Of a stretch of DNA of 64,000 bases, positions 30,931 to 41,973 are shown piece after piece. The notes below the pieces were generated by a model, which saw only the letters and a list, made by a program, of their open reading frames with translations, made no database searches and was not told the origin of the DNA. The position numbers and the translations under genes were made by a program. How positions within the stretch are numbered: position 1 is the first letter of the stretch; every line of letters begins with the position of its first letter. Origin of the DNA: Bifidobacterium callitrichos DSM 23973 (lineage in GTDB: Bacteria > Actinomycetota > Actinomycetes > Actinomycetales > Bifidobacteriaceae); the NCBI RefSeq assembly GCF_000741175.1, contig NZ_JGYS01000001.1:62001-126000 (forward strand), read 5' to 3'.

Positions 30931-32009
30931 GGAACGGGGACCGCCTGGACGATGCGATCAACCACCTGATCGGCGTTCACGCCATCCGCCAGCGCCTCGA
31001 ACGTCAGCAGCACGCGATGGCGCAGAATCTCACGCATGTGCGCCTTGAGATCCTCCGGCACCACGTAATCGCGGCCTGACAGCAGCGCGCTCGCCTGACC
31101 GATGCGGACCAGCGCGATGGAGGCGCGCGGCGAGGCGCCAAGCCTGACCAGCGACCCCAGACCCTGCACCGGATGCGAGCCGGCACCTCGGGAGGTCGCC
31201 GTCACATCGGCCGCATAACGCATGATCGCATCGGAGACATGCACGCGTCGGGCGGCATCGCGCAGGAACTCCACGTCACGGATCGACAGGCGCTCGGCGG
31301 TCAGCTGCGTGGGATCGAACACATCCGAGCCGCGACGGGTGAGCAGCGCCAGCATGCGCGTCTCCTCGTCCGGCGTCGGATAGGTCATCATCGCCTTCAT
31401 CATGAAACGATCCATCTGCGCCTCGGGCAGCGTGAACGTGCCCTCCTCCTCGATCGGATTCTGCGTGGCGATCACCATGAACGGCTTCGGCAGCGCGATA
31501 CGCTGGCCGCCGATCGTGGTCGCGCCCTCGGCCATCGCCTCGAGCATCGCCGACTGCGTCTTCGCGTTCGAGCGGTTGATCTCGTCGAGCAGCACGAAAT
31601 TGGCGTGGATCGGACCGATCTGCGTGGTGAACTTCTGCGTGGCGAAATCGAAGACCTGCGTGCCGACCAGATCGGACGGCATGAGATCGGGCGTGCACTG
31701 CACGCGCTTGAACGTGCCGGAGACCGACGTCGCCAGCGTCTGTGCGGCGGTGGTCTTCGCCAGACCGGGCACGGATTCGATGAGGATATGGCCGCCGGCA
31801 ACCAGTGTGAGGATCAGCGATTCACGCAGATTGTCCTGACCGACCAGCGTCTGCGCGAACCGTGAGCGGATGCGATCGGCAAGCGCCTTCGAGCGCGCGA
31901 CATCATCGGCGCTCAGCGCGCTCGCCGACGCGGAGACCGGCGTCGGCGGCATCAGAGGCGATTGCGTAGGCTGCAGGGGCGTCTGCGGTTTGGGAGGGAA
32001 AAATGCCAT
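30927..32009 (-). CDS. MoxR-family AAA+ ATPase
   Basis: 360 residues from ATG 32009. A Pro-rich N-terminus precedes the AAA+ core: SVPGLAKTT (Walker A of MoxR type), LLDEINRSNAKTQSAMLEAMAEG (Walker B and the MoxR signature), IATQNPIEEEGTFTLPEAQMDRFMMK (sensor 1 and arginine finger) and a C-terminal lid. It heads a six-gene operon and is thought to act as a chaperone for the vWA proteins it is cotranscribed with. GTG 32018 is an alternative start. Confidence 0.92.
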   Translation of the reverse strand: MAFFPPKPQTPLQPTQSPLMPPTPVSASASALSADDVARSKALADRIRSRFAQTLVGQDNLRESLILTLVAGGHILIESVPGLAKTTAAQTLATSVSGTFKRVQCTPDLMPSDLVGTQVFDFATQKFTTQIGPIHANFVLLDEINRSNAKTQSAMLEAMAEGATTIGGQRIALPKPFMVIATQNPIEEEGTFTLPEAQMDRFMMKAMMTYPTPDEETRMLALLTRRGSDVFDPTQLTAERLSIRDVEFLRDAARRVHVSDAIMRYAADVTATSRGAGSHPVQGLGSLVRLGASPRASIALVRIGQASALLSGRDYVVPEDLKAHMREILRHRVLLTFEALADGVNADQVVDRIVQAVPVP

Positions 32010-32042
32010 GCGCTCCACTGTAACTAGGTGCGGTGACCGGGA

Positions 32043-32741
32043 TCAGGGCAGCTGCCAGTTGACGGGGTCGGCGCCCATGGCGATGAGGGCCTGATTGGCC
32101 CGGGAGAAGGGGTGGGAGCCGAAGAAGCCGCGTGAGGCGGACAGTGGGCTTGGATGTGGGGATTTGATGATGACGGCGTTGGTCAGCAGAGGTTCCAGCG
32201 TCTGCGCATTGCGGCCCCACAGGATCGCGACCAGCGGACGCGGCTTGCCCGTCTGCGGATCGACGCGCGCGTTCAGGGCTCTGATCGCCGCCTCGGTGAC
32301 CTGTTCCCAGCCCTTGCCCTGATGCGAGTTCGGACGGCCCACGCCGACCGTCAGACACCTGTTGAGCAGCAGCACGCCGCGTTCGGTCCATGGGGTCAGA
32401 TCGCCGTTGCTTGGCATCGGCACCCCCAGATCGGAGACCAGCTCCTTATATATATTGATCAGGCTCTTGGGCAGCGGGCTGACGTCCGGGGCGACGCAGA
32501 AGCTCAGTCCCACCGGGTGCCCCGGAGTCGGGTAGGGGTCCTGACCGACGATCAGCACCTTGATCGAATCGAAGGGGATCGTGAACGCCCGGAGGATGTT
32601 ATGGCTTGCGGGCAGCCAATGGCGTCCCGCGCGATTCTCCTCGCGCAGAAAATCTCCCATGTGGTGGATCGCCGGTTCGACATCCGCCAATGCGGCGGCC
32701 CAACCGGGTTCGACGAGTTCACTCAACGGTTTGACGCTCAT
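32043..32741 (-). CDS. ung: Uracil-DNA glycosylase
   Basis: 232 residues. Family 1 UDG: water-activating loop [35 protein letters not shown] and the minor-groove loop [18 protein letters not shown]. It excises uracil from DNA. It lies just upstream of the moxR operon on the same strand with about 33 bases between, so cotranscription is possible. Confidence 0.96.
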   Translation of the reverse strand: MSVKPLSELVEPGWAAALADVEPAIHHMGDFLREENRAGRHWLPASHNILRAFTIPFDSIKVLIVGQDPYPTPGHPVGLSFCVAPDVSPLPKSLINIYKELVSDLGVPMPSNGDLTPWTERGVLLLNRCLTVGVGRPNSHQGKGWEQVTEAAIRALNARVDPQTGKPRPLVAILWGRNAQTLEPLLTNAVIIKSPHPSPLSASRGFFGSHPFSRANQALIAMGADPVNWQLP

Positions 32742-32876
32742 GATGGTCTACTCTACGCGCTCCATGCGCCGTACACGAACGTGCACATCCGGTGGCGGCA
32801 CGGGCGCATCATTGCGTATGGGGATGCGCTGACGTTACACTCTTGGATAGTTCACATGGATGGAGGAATGAGCAGT

Positions 32877-33608
32877 ATGGCGAAGCGAGATCGAAAGCGG
32901 GACAACGGCGAATCCTATGAGCCGGACGTCTTCGACAATCCGCCGTCGGGCCCTGCCGGCGTCCATCGCGGCAACACATCCCTAGCCTCACGCCTGGTGC
33001 CGTTCGCGATCGTCGTGCTGGTGGCGGCGCTGTGCGGATTCGCCGCATGGGGATTCTTCTCCGGCGAAGTGAACAACATCACATGGCCGTGGTCCTCGCA
33101 TTCCACCACGCAGAGCGCGGCCGACGCGTCGAGCGAGTCGAAGTCGTCGTCCTCCGACTCCACGGACTCCTCCGATTCATCCGATTCCTCGAAGTCCGAC
33201 TCCTCGGCGTCAAAGGATTCGTCCTCTGATTCGTCCTCGAAGCAGGATTCCTCCGATCAGCAGACGAGCGATGCGCAGGCCCAGCAGGATGAGGCCGCCA
33301 AGCAGCAGGCGGCGCAGCAGCAGGCCGAGGCGGCCGCCCAGCCGAACAAGGCGACCGAGGTGCGGGTCGTCAACGGCACCAGAACCTCCGGATACGCCAC
33401 CTCCCGGAAGAACACGCTCAATGCGGCCGGCTATACGAATGTCGTGGCCGCCAACCCGAGCGGCAGCCTGCCGAGCTCCACCGTGGTGTGGTACCAGTCC
33501 GAGTCGGACAAGGCCACGGCCGAGAACGTGGCCAGTACGCTGGGCATCTCCAATGTGCAGCAGGCGTCCGGCATCTCCGCCGCGATCGTGGTGGTGCTGA
33601 TGAACTGA
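32877..33608 (+). CDS. Membrane protein with LytR_C domain and Ser/Asp-rich stalk
   Basis: 243 residues. A cytoplasmic tail (1-40), one TM (LVPFAIVVLVAALCGFAAWGFF), a Ser/Asp/Lys stalk of about 60 residues, a Gln/Ala run, and a C-terminal LytR_C-type domain (about 155-235: TEVRVVNGTRTSGYATSRKNTLNAAGY). LytR_C domains occur on cell-envelope proteins, often with LytR-CpsA-Psr enzymes, but no LCP domain is present here. ATG 32877 has GGAGGA upstream; ATG 32868 is too close to it. The stalk is built from near-repeating Ser codons. Confidence 0.85.
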   Translation: MAKRDRKRDNGESYEPDVFDNPPSGPAGVHRGNTSLASRLVPFAIVVLVAALCGFAAWGFFSGEVNNITWPWSSHSTTQSAADASSESKSSSSDSTDSSDSSDSSKSDSSASKDSSSDSSSKQDSSDQQTSDAQAQQDEAAKQQAAQQQAEAAAQPNKATEVRVVNGTRTSGYATSRKNTLNAAGYTNVVAANPSGSLPSSTVVWYQSESDKATAENVASTLGISNVQQASGISAAIVVVLMN

Positions 33609-33772
33609 AATCCCATGAATCAGTTCCATGCGTGGAACCCGCCTTGTTGTTGTTTTGGGTCGCGTCTATACTGGCCCTTTAGTCGCGAGGCGGGGGGAGC
33701 GCGGTGTTGTGGTTGTATGTCCCTCCGTGTCGGGAGAGATATAGAGCTCACACAGCTAAGGGAAGTGCAAAC

Positions 33773-33976
33773 ATGGCGCAAGGAACCGTAAAGTTTTTCA
33801 GTAACGGCAAGGGGTATGGCTTCATCACGCCGGAAGGCGGAGGTGAGGACGTGTTCGTCCACTACTCGGTTATTCAGGGCGAGGGATTCAAGACTCTGGA
33901 CGAGGGAGACAAGGTCGAATACGAGGCCGAGAAGGGCCCCAAGGGAATGCAGGCCACGAAGGTCACCAAGCTGTGA
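33773..33976 (+). CDS. Cold-shock domain protein (CspA family)
   Basis: 67 residues. Single OB fold with RNP1 GKGYGFI and RNP2 VFVHY; it binds single-stranded RNA/DNA as an RNA chaperone. The usual FNAEKGFGFI start is here [10 protein letters not shown]. The upstream leader from about 33680 is long and structured, as is common for cold-shock genes. ATG 33773 follows AAGGGAAG. Confidence 0.95.
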   Translation: MAQGTVKFFSNGKGYGFITPEGGGEDVFVHYSVIQGEGFKTLDEGDKVEYEAEKGPKGMQATKVTKL

Positions 33977-34060
33977 AAATGTGACCGCGTGCGAGTACAA
34001 GGCATCGCCCGCATATAAGTGAAGAGTTCGTGAGGTTGAGGATTCGGACCCCTCAGGTTC

Positions 34061-34087
34061 CCCCGGTCAGTACGACGGGGCTTTTTT
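34061..34087 (+). terminator. Rho-independent terminator after the cold-shock gene
   Basis: CCCCG pairs with CGGGG across a 10-nt loop, followed by CTTTTTTC. Confidence 0.75.
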
Positions 34088-34152
34088 CATGCCTTTTTTC
34101 CATCTTTTCCCTCGGCTGTTTCATGCCCAAAGCGCAATCGCCGAAACGAATG

Positions 34153-34179
34153 TTGGCACTCGACGATGCAGAGTGCTAA
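34153..34179. promoter_or_regulatory. CIRCE operator 1 (HrcA site)
   Basis: TTGGCACTC-N9-GAGTGCTAA, one mismatch from the CIRCE consensus. It lies 119 bases before groEL. Confidence 0.92.
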
Positions 34180-34187
34180 TGTCTGGG

Positions 34188-34214
34188 TTAGCACTCGGAG
34201 GTCGAGAGTGATAA
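34188..34214. promoter_or_regulatory. CIRCE operator 2 (HrcA site)
   Basis: TTAGCACTC-N9-GAGTGATAA, one mismatch from consensus and eight bases after the first CIRCE. The tandem pair indicates HrcA repression of groEL, relieved by heat. Confidence 0.92.
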
Positions 34215-34261
34215 CCCGCAGCTGACGGCGGGAGGTTGCTCCGGACCGTACGGGTGAATAA

Positions 34262-35923
<1,662 letters not shown>

Positions 35924-35972
35924 TCGTCACCCCAAGGATAGACGGACAGTTACGTAGACGAATAGTCTGACG

Positions 35973-36012
35973 CAAGGGTCCCGGTTCCCGCTCATGGGAA
36001 CCGGGACCCTTG
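35973..36012 (+). terminator. Terminator after groEL
   Basis: Perfect 17-bp inverted repeat (35973-35989 with 35996-36012) with a 6-nt loop and a short T-rich stretch after it. Confidence 0.85.
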
Positions 36013-36106
36013 TTGTCGTTCATGGGTTCACGCGGTTCATGGGTGTGTATGAGTTCGACGTGCGTGTCGGTCATGCCGGACCGTTCCCCGGCCGGAAGGC
36101 GCTAAT

Positions 36107-37021
36107 GTGGGACATATGACTTTCGCTTTCGCACGATTCGCTGATCACGACGATTCGAGAACGTCGTCTTCGCGCCCGATCATGCTCCCGGTCGTGGCGG
36201 CGCTGCTGATGTGCCTTACCATGATCGTGCCGTCCATGGTGCTTGCTCCCGTCGCCGTGGCGGCGCAGACCGGAACGATGACCAACGAGATCACCGACCC
36301 GCAGAACCTGCTCGGCTCCAACGTCTCCACGGTCACCGACAAGATCAAGCAGACCGAGGAGACCACCGGAGTGCACGTGCATCTGCAATACGTGGAAAGC
36401 TTCGGATCAGACATCACGCCGTCCACATGGGCGAACCGCGTGCTGGAGGCGAGTAAGCCGGAACCCAACACCGTGCTGCTCGCGGTGGCCTCCGGCGACG
36501 GCAATCTCATTGTGGCTGTCTCGTCGAACTCCGACGAATGGCTGCGCGACGAGAACACCGTCGACGAGCTGAGCAAGGCGGCCACGGCCCCTCTGGCCAA
36601 GCAGAACGACCAGAACTGGTCGGGCGCGGCGATCGCCATGATGGACGAGATCGAACAGCAGAAGCGGACCTCGACCAACTCGCGCGCCATCAGAATCGGC
36701 GTCATCGTCATGGGCGTCGTGCTCATAGTGCTCGTCATCGTGATCGTGGTGACGCTGACCGTGCGTCGCCGTCGCAGGGGGCGCAGAGCCGCCGGCGGCT
36801 CCGGATCGAAGTCGTCGAAGAAGTCGGACAGGTCGTCGAAATCGCAGCCGGCGACCGGTGCCGGTGCCGAGCCCGCGGCGGAGGAGAAGGCCATGGCCGA
36901 CCTGCTCAATGCGATCGAGAAGGATGAGAGGAACGAGGAGAGCGGCGGAGCCAGGCCGATGACCCGACGTCAGATGCGCGAGGCGCGCAAGGTCAAGCGG
37001 GGCCCGTTCGGCCGGAAGTAG
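36107..37021 (+). CDS. TPM-domain (YgcG-like) membrane protein
   Basis: 304 residues. N-terminal signal or TM (RPIMLPVVAALLMCLTMIVPSMVLAPVAVAA), an extracytoplasmic TPM-like domain (about 60-185: ITDPQNLLGSNVSTVTDKIKQTEETTGVHVHLQYV, then VLLAVASGDGNLIVAVSS), a second TM (IGVIVMGVVLIVLVIVIVVTLTV) and a charged cytoplasmic tail. GTG 36107 has GGAAGG seven bases upstream; ATG 36116 is nearly as likely. Function unknown; relatives are linked to photosystem II assembly or membrane stress. A two-component system follows 97 bases later. Confidence 0.75.
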   Translation: MGHMTFAFARFADHDDSRTSSSRPIMLPVVAALLMCLTMIVPSMVLAPVAVAAQTGTMTNEITDPQNLLGSNVSTVTDKIKQTEETTGVHVHLQYVESFGSDITPSTWANRVLEASKPEPNTVLLAVASGDGNLIVAVSSNSDEWLRDENTVDELSKAATAPLAKQNDQNWSGAAIAMMDEIEQQKRTSTNSRAIRIGVIVMGVVLIVLVIVIVVTLTVRRRRRGRRAAGGSGSKSSKKSDRSSKSQPATGAGAEPAAEEKAMADLLNAIEKDERNEESGGARPMTRRQMREARKVKRGPFGRK

Positions 37022-37118
37022 GCAGGACAGGCCGCACATCGCCAGGCCGGTTCGATCGGCAAAGAACGCACAGACGCCTTTCAGGAAACCTCCAGACAGA
37101 GAGGCCAAGCTGGAAGCC

Positions 37119-37850
37119 ATGAGCAAGCCTATTGAAGCAAACATCGTCGTCGTCGACGACGAGCCGTCCATCCGTGAATTGCTGGTCGCCTCGCTCCATT
37201 TCGCGGGCTTTGAGGTGAACACCGCAGCCTCCGGCTCCGAGGCCATCGAGGTCATCGAGAAGGTCAGGCCCGACCTCATCGTGCTCGACGTCATGCTGCC
37301 GGACATCGACGGATTCACCGTCACCCGCCGCATCCGTCAGGAGGGCATCGATTCCCCCGTCTTGTTCCTCACCGCACGTGACGACACTCAGGACAAGGTC
37401 ATGGGACTGACCGTCGGCGGTGACGACTACGTCACCAAGCCGTTCAGCCTCGAGGAGGTCGTGGCGCGCATCCGCGCCATCCTGCGCCGCACCCGCGAGC
37501 AGGAGGAGGATGATCCGGTCATCCGTGTGGCGGATCTGGAGATCAACGAGGACTCCCACGATGTGACGCGTGCCGGTCAGACCATCGATCTGAGCCCCAC
37601 CGAATACAAGCTGCTGCGCTACCTGATGGACAACGCCGGACGAGTGCTCTCCAAGCCGCAGATCCTCGATCACGTCTGGCAGTACGACTGGGGCGGCGAC
37701 GCGGCCATCGTCGAAAGCTACATCTCCTACCTGCGCAAGAAGGTCGACGGCATCGAGGTCACCGACGAGAACGGAGAGAAGCATAAGGTCACGCCGCTTA
37801 TTGAGACCAAGCGCGGCATCGGATACATGATTCGCGAACCGAAGTCATGA
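37119..37850 (+). CDS. OmpR-family response regulator
   Basis: 243 residues. The receiver has DDEPS (13-17), phosphoacceptor D57 (LIVLDVMLPD), FLTA and K in YVTKPFS; the winged helix has IDLSPTEYKLLRYLMDNAG and AAIVESYISYLRKKVD, closely like TcrX/PhoP-type regulators. It overlaps the kinase gene by ATGA at 37847. Confidence 0.94.
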   Translation: MSKPIEANIVVVDDEPSIRELLVASLHFAGFEVNTAASGSEAIEVIEKVRPDLIVLDVMLPDIDGFTVTRRIRQEGIDSPVLFLTARDDTQDKVMGLTVGGDDYVTKPFSLEEVVARIRAILRRTREQEEDDPVIRVADLEINEDSHDVTRAGQTIDLSPTEYKLLRYLMDNAGRVLSKPQILDHVWQYDWGGDAAIVESYISYLRKKVDGIEVTDENGEKHKVTPLIETKRGIGYMIREPKS

Positions 37851-39985
37851 TCGTACATCCCGCGAACACCGCCGGAACGTCGAAACCAACCGCAGCTGCA
37901 GGCGCTCCCGGAAGGCCCGCAGCCCCCGTCCCTGCGGCGGGCAAGGGCCCGTGGCATCGATTCACCCGACTGTTCCTCGACAGGATCGACCGCGTCTCGC
38001 TGAGCGCCAAGCTCGTCGCCTGCACGCTGGTCATCCTCATCGTCGGAACCGTCGGCATTTCGGCTACCATCCGCCAGCTCGTCAGCGGCTACATGCTGGA
38101 GAAGACCGACTCGCAGATCATCTCGCAGCGTGACATCGTCTTCCAGTACGTGCAGCAGAACCCCACACAGAACAGCGGTCTCAACAGCTACTTCGTGGAG
38201 GTCCGCTACGCGAAGGACGGCAAGCTGACGAACGTCTCCAGAACGCCATCCTACCCGGTGCTGGAGGGCAATGTCGTATCCATGCCCCAACTGCCGTCCA
38301 ACGCGCAGATCACCGCGGACATGCTCGGCAAGCCGTTCACCACCAGCGCGAAGGTCGTCTCGCTGCAGACGATGAGCTCGAACTCGTCGGGCACAGTCCC
38401 CGGTACGGGCACGCCCGACGCCAGCGGGGGAGCTGCGGATGGCTCCGGATCGACCGGATCCGACGGCTCCTCCGACCAGTCCGCGAACGGCGCGGATCCC
38501 GGGCAGTCCCAGCAGTCGTCGCCGGACGGCCAGAGCTCTGATGCGTCGGGTTCCTCGCAGGCATCAGGGACACCGGTCACCAGCTCCCGCAAGACGCTGC
38601 AGGCGGCAAGTGCCCCGTGGCGCGTCGGCGTCTTCCAATGGGAGGACAAGGAGACGGGCGCATACAGGGGAGTCGTGTTCATCGGACTGTCCCTGGCCGA
38701 TCAGATCGACACCATCAACACGCTCACCCGGTACTGCATCACGGTGGGCATCGCGATCGTGCTGCTCGGCGGATCCCTGTCGGCGCTGATCATCCAGCGC
38801 ACGCTCGACCCGCTCAAGCGCATCGAGAAGACCGCCGCCAAGATCGCCGCCGGCGATCTGAGCCAGCGTGTCCCGTACGCGCCGGAGAACACCGAGGTCG
38901 GCTCGTTGTCGGCATCGCTGAACATGATGCTCACACGCATCGAACAGAGCTTCCACGAACAGGAACAGACCACGGCGAAGATGAAGCGGTTCGTCTCCGA
39001 TGCCAGCCACGAGCTGCGCACACCGCTCGCGGCGATCCACGGCTATGCGGAGCTGTACACCATGCAGCGAGGCATGCCCGGGGCATTGGAGCGCGCCGAC
39101 GAATCGATCGCGCACATCGAGCGTTCCAGCCAGCGCATGACCGTGCTCGTCGAGGACCTGCTGTCTCTGGCGAGACTCGACGAGGGTCGCGGCATCGACA
39201 TGACCCAGACCGTCTCGCTCACCACGCTGGTCACCGATGCGGTCGACGACCTGCACGCGCTCGACCCGCAGCGCGAGGTCACCCGCGGCACGGTGGCGTT
39301 CGAGCCATCCAGCGACATGACGCATCCGAGCACCCTCGGCATCGAAGGCGACTCGATGGCGTCGATCACGATCACCGGCGACGCTTCGCGTCTGCGGCAG
39401 GTCGTCACCAACATCGTGGGCAATATCCACCGGTACACGCCCGATGATTCGCCCGCACGGGTGGGACTGGGAGTCGTGGCCGCGTCGATCACCCCCGAGC
39501 AGCTCTCCCGCATGCCCTCCAACGACGAATCGCTGCGGCGGTTCCTCGAGGCGGCCGAGGTCGGACACACGATGCACACCGGCACCAACTATGCGGTGCT
39601 GCGGTTCGAGGACCACGGACCCGGTGTGCCCGCCGAGTCTCGCGCGCAGATCTTCGAACGCTTCTACACGGCGGATCCCTCGCGCGCCCGCGAAAAAGGC
39701 GGCACTGGCCTCGGCCTTGCCATCGCGCAGTCCGTGGTCAAGGCGCATAGGGGACTCATCTGTGCCACCGAGACCTCGGGAGGCGGTCTGACGTTCACGA
39801 TCATGCTGCCGCTGGGACCGGTGGATGCCAATGCGTCCAGCGAAGTCGGCGCTGCTGCCGCAACGGGCAAGAACGGCGGTGCGGCAGGCAGCGCCAAACA
39901 GGCTCGTCAGACCAAGCGAGGCAAGGACGGCAAAGGCGGCAAGGACGGCGGTAAGCGGGGATCGTGGTTCTCCCGTTCACGCTGA
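37847..39985 (+). CDS. Sensor histidine kinase with a long Ser/Gly-rich sensor insert
   Basis: 712 residues. An Ala/Pro-rich cytoplasmic tail precedes TM1 (about 54-74) and an extracytoplasmic domain (75-296) interrupted by a 70-residue Ser/Gly/Asp/Gln stretch (about 178-247). Then come TM2 (297-316), HAMP, HisKA with H388 in SDASHELRTPLAAIHGY, HATPase_c (GTGLGLAIAQSVV) and a Lys/Gly-rich tail (KRGKDGKGGKDGGKRG). It is the partner of the response regulator just upstream. The disordered insert may thread through the cell wall; that is inference. Confidence 0.92.
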   Translation: MIVHPANTAGTSKPTAAAGAPGRPAAPVPAAGKGPWHRFTRLFLDRIDRVSLSAKLVACTLVILIVGTVGISATIRQLVSGYMLEKTDSQIISQRDIVFQYVQQNPTQNSGLNSYFVEVRYAKDGKLTNVSRTPSYPVLEGNVVSMPQLPSNAQITADMLGKPFTTSAKVVSLQTMSSNSSGTVPGTGTPDASGGAADGSGSTGSDGSSDQSANGADPGQSQQSSPDGQSSDASGSSQASGTPVTSSRKTLQAASAPWRVGVFQWEDKETGAYRGVVFIGLSLADQIDTINTLTRYCITVGIAIVLLGGSLSALIIQRTLDPLKRIEKTAAKIAAGDLSQRVPYAPENTEVGSLSASLNMMLTRIEQSFHEQEQTTAKMKRFVSDASHELRTPLAAIHGYAELYTMQRGMPGALERADESIAHIERSSQRMTVLVEDLLSLARLDEGRGIDMTQTVSLTTLVTDAVDDLHALDPQREVTRGTVAFEPSSDMTHPSTLGIEGDSMASITITGDASRLRQVVTNIVGNIHRYTPDDSPARVGLGVVAASITPEQLSRMPSNDESLRRFLEAAEVGHTMHTGTNYAVLRFEDHGPGVPAESRAQIFERFYTADPSRAREKGGTGLGLAIAQSVVKAHRGLICATETSGGGLTFTIMLPLGPVDANASSEVGAAAATGKNGGAAGSAKQARQTKRGKDGKGGKDGGKRGSWFSRSR

Positions 39986-40082
39986 TCGCGGTTTCCTTCG
40001 GCTTCGCCATCGGCGTGTGACGGGGTGATGCGGTAGAATAAATCGGCTTAGCAATACTGGAGTAGGAAAGTGAGAGTGTACG

Positions 40083-40472
40083 ATGCCCACCGGTCGAGTT
40101 CGTTGGTTCGATGCCGCCAAGGGATATGGCTTCATCACCAGTGAGGAAGGCAAGGACGTGTTCCTGCCCGCGGCCGCGCTGCCGACTGGCGTCACCACGT
40201 TGCGCAAGGGCGCTAAGGTGGAGTATTCCGTCGTCGAAGGCCGCAAGGGACCGCAGGCCATGGATGTGAACGTCGTCGCCGCCGCGCCGTCGCTGGTCAA
40301 GGCCACGCGGCCGAAGCCGGACGATATGGCCGCCATCTGCGAGGATCTCATCAAGATGCTGGACTCCGCGGGCAACACGCTGCGCCGCCATCGCTATCCC
40401 TCCTCCGCCGAGAGCCGCAAGCTGGCAACCCTGCTGCGTGCGGTGGCGGACAACTTCGACGTACAGGACTGA
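40083..40472 (+). CDS. Cold-shock domain protein with C-terminal extension
   Basis: 129 residues. Residues 1-65 form a cold-shock OB fold (RVRWFDAAKGYGFI, KDVFLPAAAL), but the VFVH RNP2 element reads VFLP. An extra 60-residue helical domain follows (KPDDMAAICEDLIKMLDSAGNTLRRHRYPSS). It lies immediately before the DUF3027-like gene, with only nine bases between, so they form a pair. Conserved in actinobacteria; role unknown beyond likely nucleic-acid binding. Confidence 0.88.
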   Translation: MPTGRVRWFDAAKGYGFITSEEGKDVFLPAAALPTGVTTLRKGAKVEYSVVEGRKGPQAMDVNVVAAAPSLVKATRPKPDDMAAICEDLIKMLDSAGNTLRRHRYPSSAESRKLATLLRAVADNFDVQD

Positions 40473-40481
40473 AAACCGCAT

Positions 40482-41903
40482 ATGACCGATACGAGCGAAA
40501 CCAACATCACCGACGACGAGGAGCAGGACATTGCCTCCCCGCAGCCGCGGATCGATCCTCGTGATCTTGCGCGCGCCGTGGCCATCGAGGTGGCCGAGGA
40601 GCCCGAACAGGTCGGTGATGTGGTGGACGCCATCGATTTGGGCGACGGCGTCACCGATTTCCGCATCGCCGCGCACATCCGCGGATACGAGGGCTGGCAG
40701 TGGTCGGTGACGCTGTACCATGACGAGGAACTCGATCACTGGACCGTCAATGAATCCTCGCTCATTCCCACGTCCGACGCGCTGGTTCCCCCGGCATGGA
40801 TCCCGTGGAAGGATCGTCTGGAACCCACCGATCTGGCACCGACCGATTCGATCGGCACCGATCCCGACGACCCCCGTCTCGAGGAGGGATTCCGCAGGAC
40901 CGATCCTGTCGTTTCCGTTGATGCGGCTGATGCGGTTGCTGACGCCGATGCCGCCGGTACTGTCGAAGAGCGACCGTCCAAGGACGGCGATGGCGACGGT
41001 GAAGGTGACGGTGATGGCAGCGATGAGCAGCGGGAGACAGCCGTCGATTCCAAGGAGGACGTCGATGAGGCGGTCGAGGAGTTCGATCTGTCCCGTCGGC
41101 ATGTGTTGTCCTCGCTCGGCCGTGCGCAGGCCGCCAAACGCTGGTATGAGGGCCCGCGTGGCCCGAAGGCCATGAGCACGAAGACCGCTGATGGCAACCT
41201 GTGCTCGACGTGCGGGTTCTTCGTGCCGCTCAAGGGCGAACTGAACCTGCTGTTCGGCGTGTGCGCGAACAAGTGGAGCCCGGATGACGGTCGTGTCGTG
41301 TCCCTCGACCACGGCTGTGGCGAGCATTCGGAGATCGAGCCTCCGGAACCCAGTCGTCTGTGGGTGCAGTCGAAGCCCGCCTTCGACGATCTGCACATCG
41401 ACATCATCGCCCAGCGCCCGCGCGAGGACCGTGCCCAGATCGAACTGCTCGAAGCGCAGGACGACGACACCGAAGACGTGAACGACGTCGACGTGAACGA
41501 TGCGGATAAGGCGGCCGATGCCGCCGTCGATACGGACGCGCAGGACATCGCCGACGCGCAGGACATCGACGAGAACACCGAGATCGATGCCGATTCCGAG
41601 GACGTCGAGGAGAACACCGTCCCCGACGACGAGTCCGAGCCCGAGGTCGAGTCCACCGTCGATCTGAGCGGTGAGCCGGATATTCCGGGTACCGCGGATA
41701 CCGCAGACGATGCAGGTGATGAGGATGAATCCGAAGAGGACGATTCCGAGGGGTCCGAGAAGAGTGATACCGAGGACGGCGGCGACAATACGTCCGACGG
41801 ATTCAAGGACGATGATCCGGACTCCGTCGACAACGGCGATACCGTCGGCGACGATGACACCGTCGATGCCGGCGGTTCCGAGGAGTCCGAGCAGGTCGAA
41901 TAG
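40482..41903 (+). CDS. DUF3027-like protein with a long acidic tail
   Basis: 473 residues. An acidic N-terminus is followed by the conserved part (about 30-290): ARAVAIEVAEEPEQVGDVVDAIDLGDGVTDFRIAAHIRGYEGWQWSVTLYHDEELDHWTVNESSL and CSTCGFFVPLKGELNLLFGVCANKWSPDDGRVVSLDHGCGEHSE, whose Cys/His arrangement (CxxC ... C ... H-x-C) looks like a zinc site. Residues about 310-473 are nearly all Asp/Glu/Ser/Val/Asn. The domain is found next to Csp genes in actinobacteria. Function not established. Confidence 0.8.
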   Translation: MTDTSETNITDDEEQDIASPQPRIDPRDLARAVAIEVAEEPEQVGDVVDAIDLGDGVTDFRIAAHIRGYEGWQWSVTLYHDEELDHWTVNESSLIPTSDALVPPAWIPWKDRLEPTDLAPTDSIGTDPDDPRLEEGFRRTDPVVSVDAADAVADADAAGTVEERPSKDGDGDGEGDGDGSDEQRETAVDSKEDVDEAVEEFDLSRRHVLSSLGRAQAAKRWYEGPRGPKAMSTKTADGNLCSTCGFFVPLKGELNLLFGVCANKWSPDDGRVVSLDHGCGEHSEIEPPEPSRLWVQSKPAFDDLHIDIIAQRPREDRAQIELLEAQDDDTEDVNDVDVNDADKAADAAVDTDAQDIADAQDIDENTEIDADSEDVEENTVPDDESEPEVESTVDLSGEPDIPGTADTADDAGDEDESEEDDSEGSEKSDTEDGGDNTSDGFKDDDPDSVDNGDTVGDDDTVDAGGSEESEQVE

Positions 41904-41921
41904 CGATCACGCCGATACGCA

Positions 41922-41966
41922 CAAGGGCTGTGAATCGTTGGGATTCCAACGATTCACAGCCCTTTG
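41922..41966. terminator. Bidirectional terminator
   Basis: A 19-20-bp hairpin (AAGGGCTGTGAATCGTTGG and its complement, 4-nt loop) between the DUF3027-like gene (+) and the tRNA gene (-). Confidence 0.85.
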
Positions 41967-41973
41967 TCGAACG

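Noticed and set aside
33100..33290. Short repeated TCC/GAC units resembling a repeat array or CRISPR
   Set aside because: They encode the Ser/Asp stalk of a membrane protein; no regular spacer-repeat structure exists. No CRISPR array is seen in the window.
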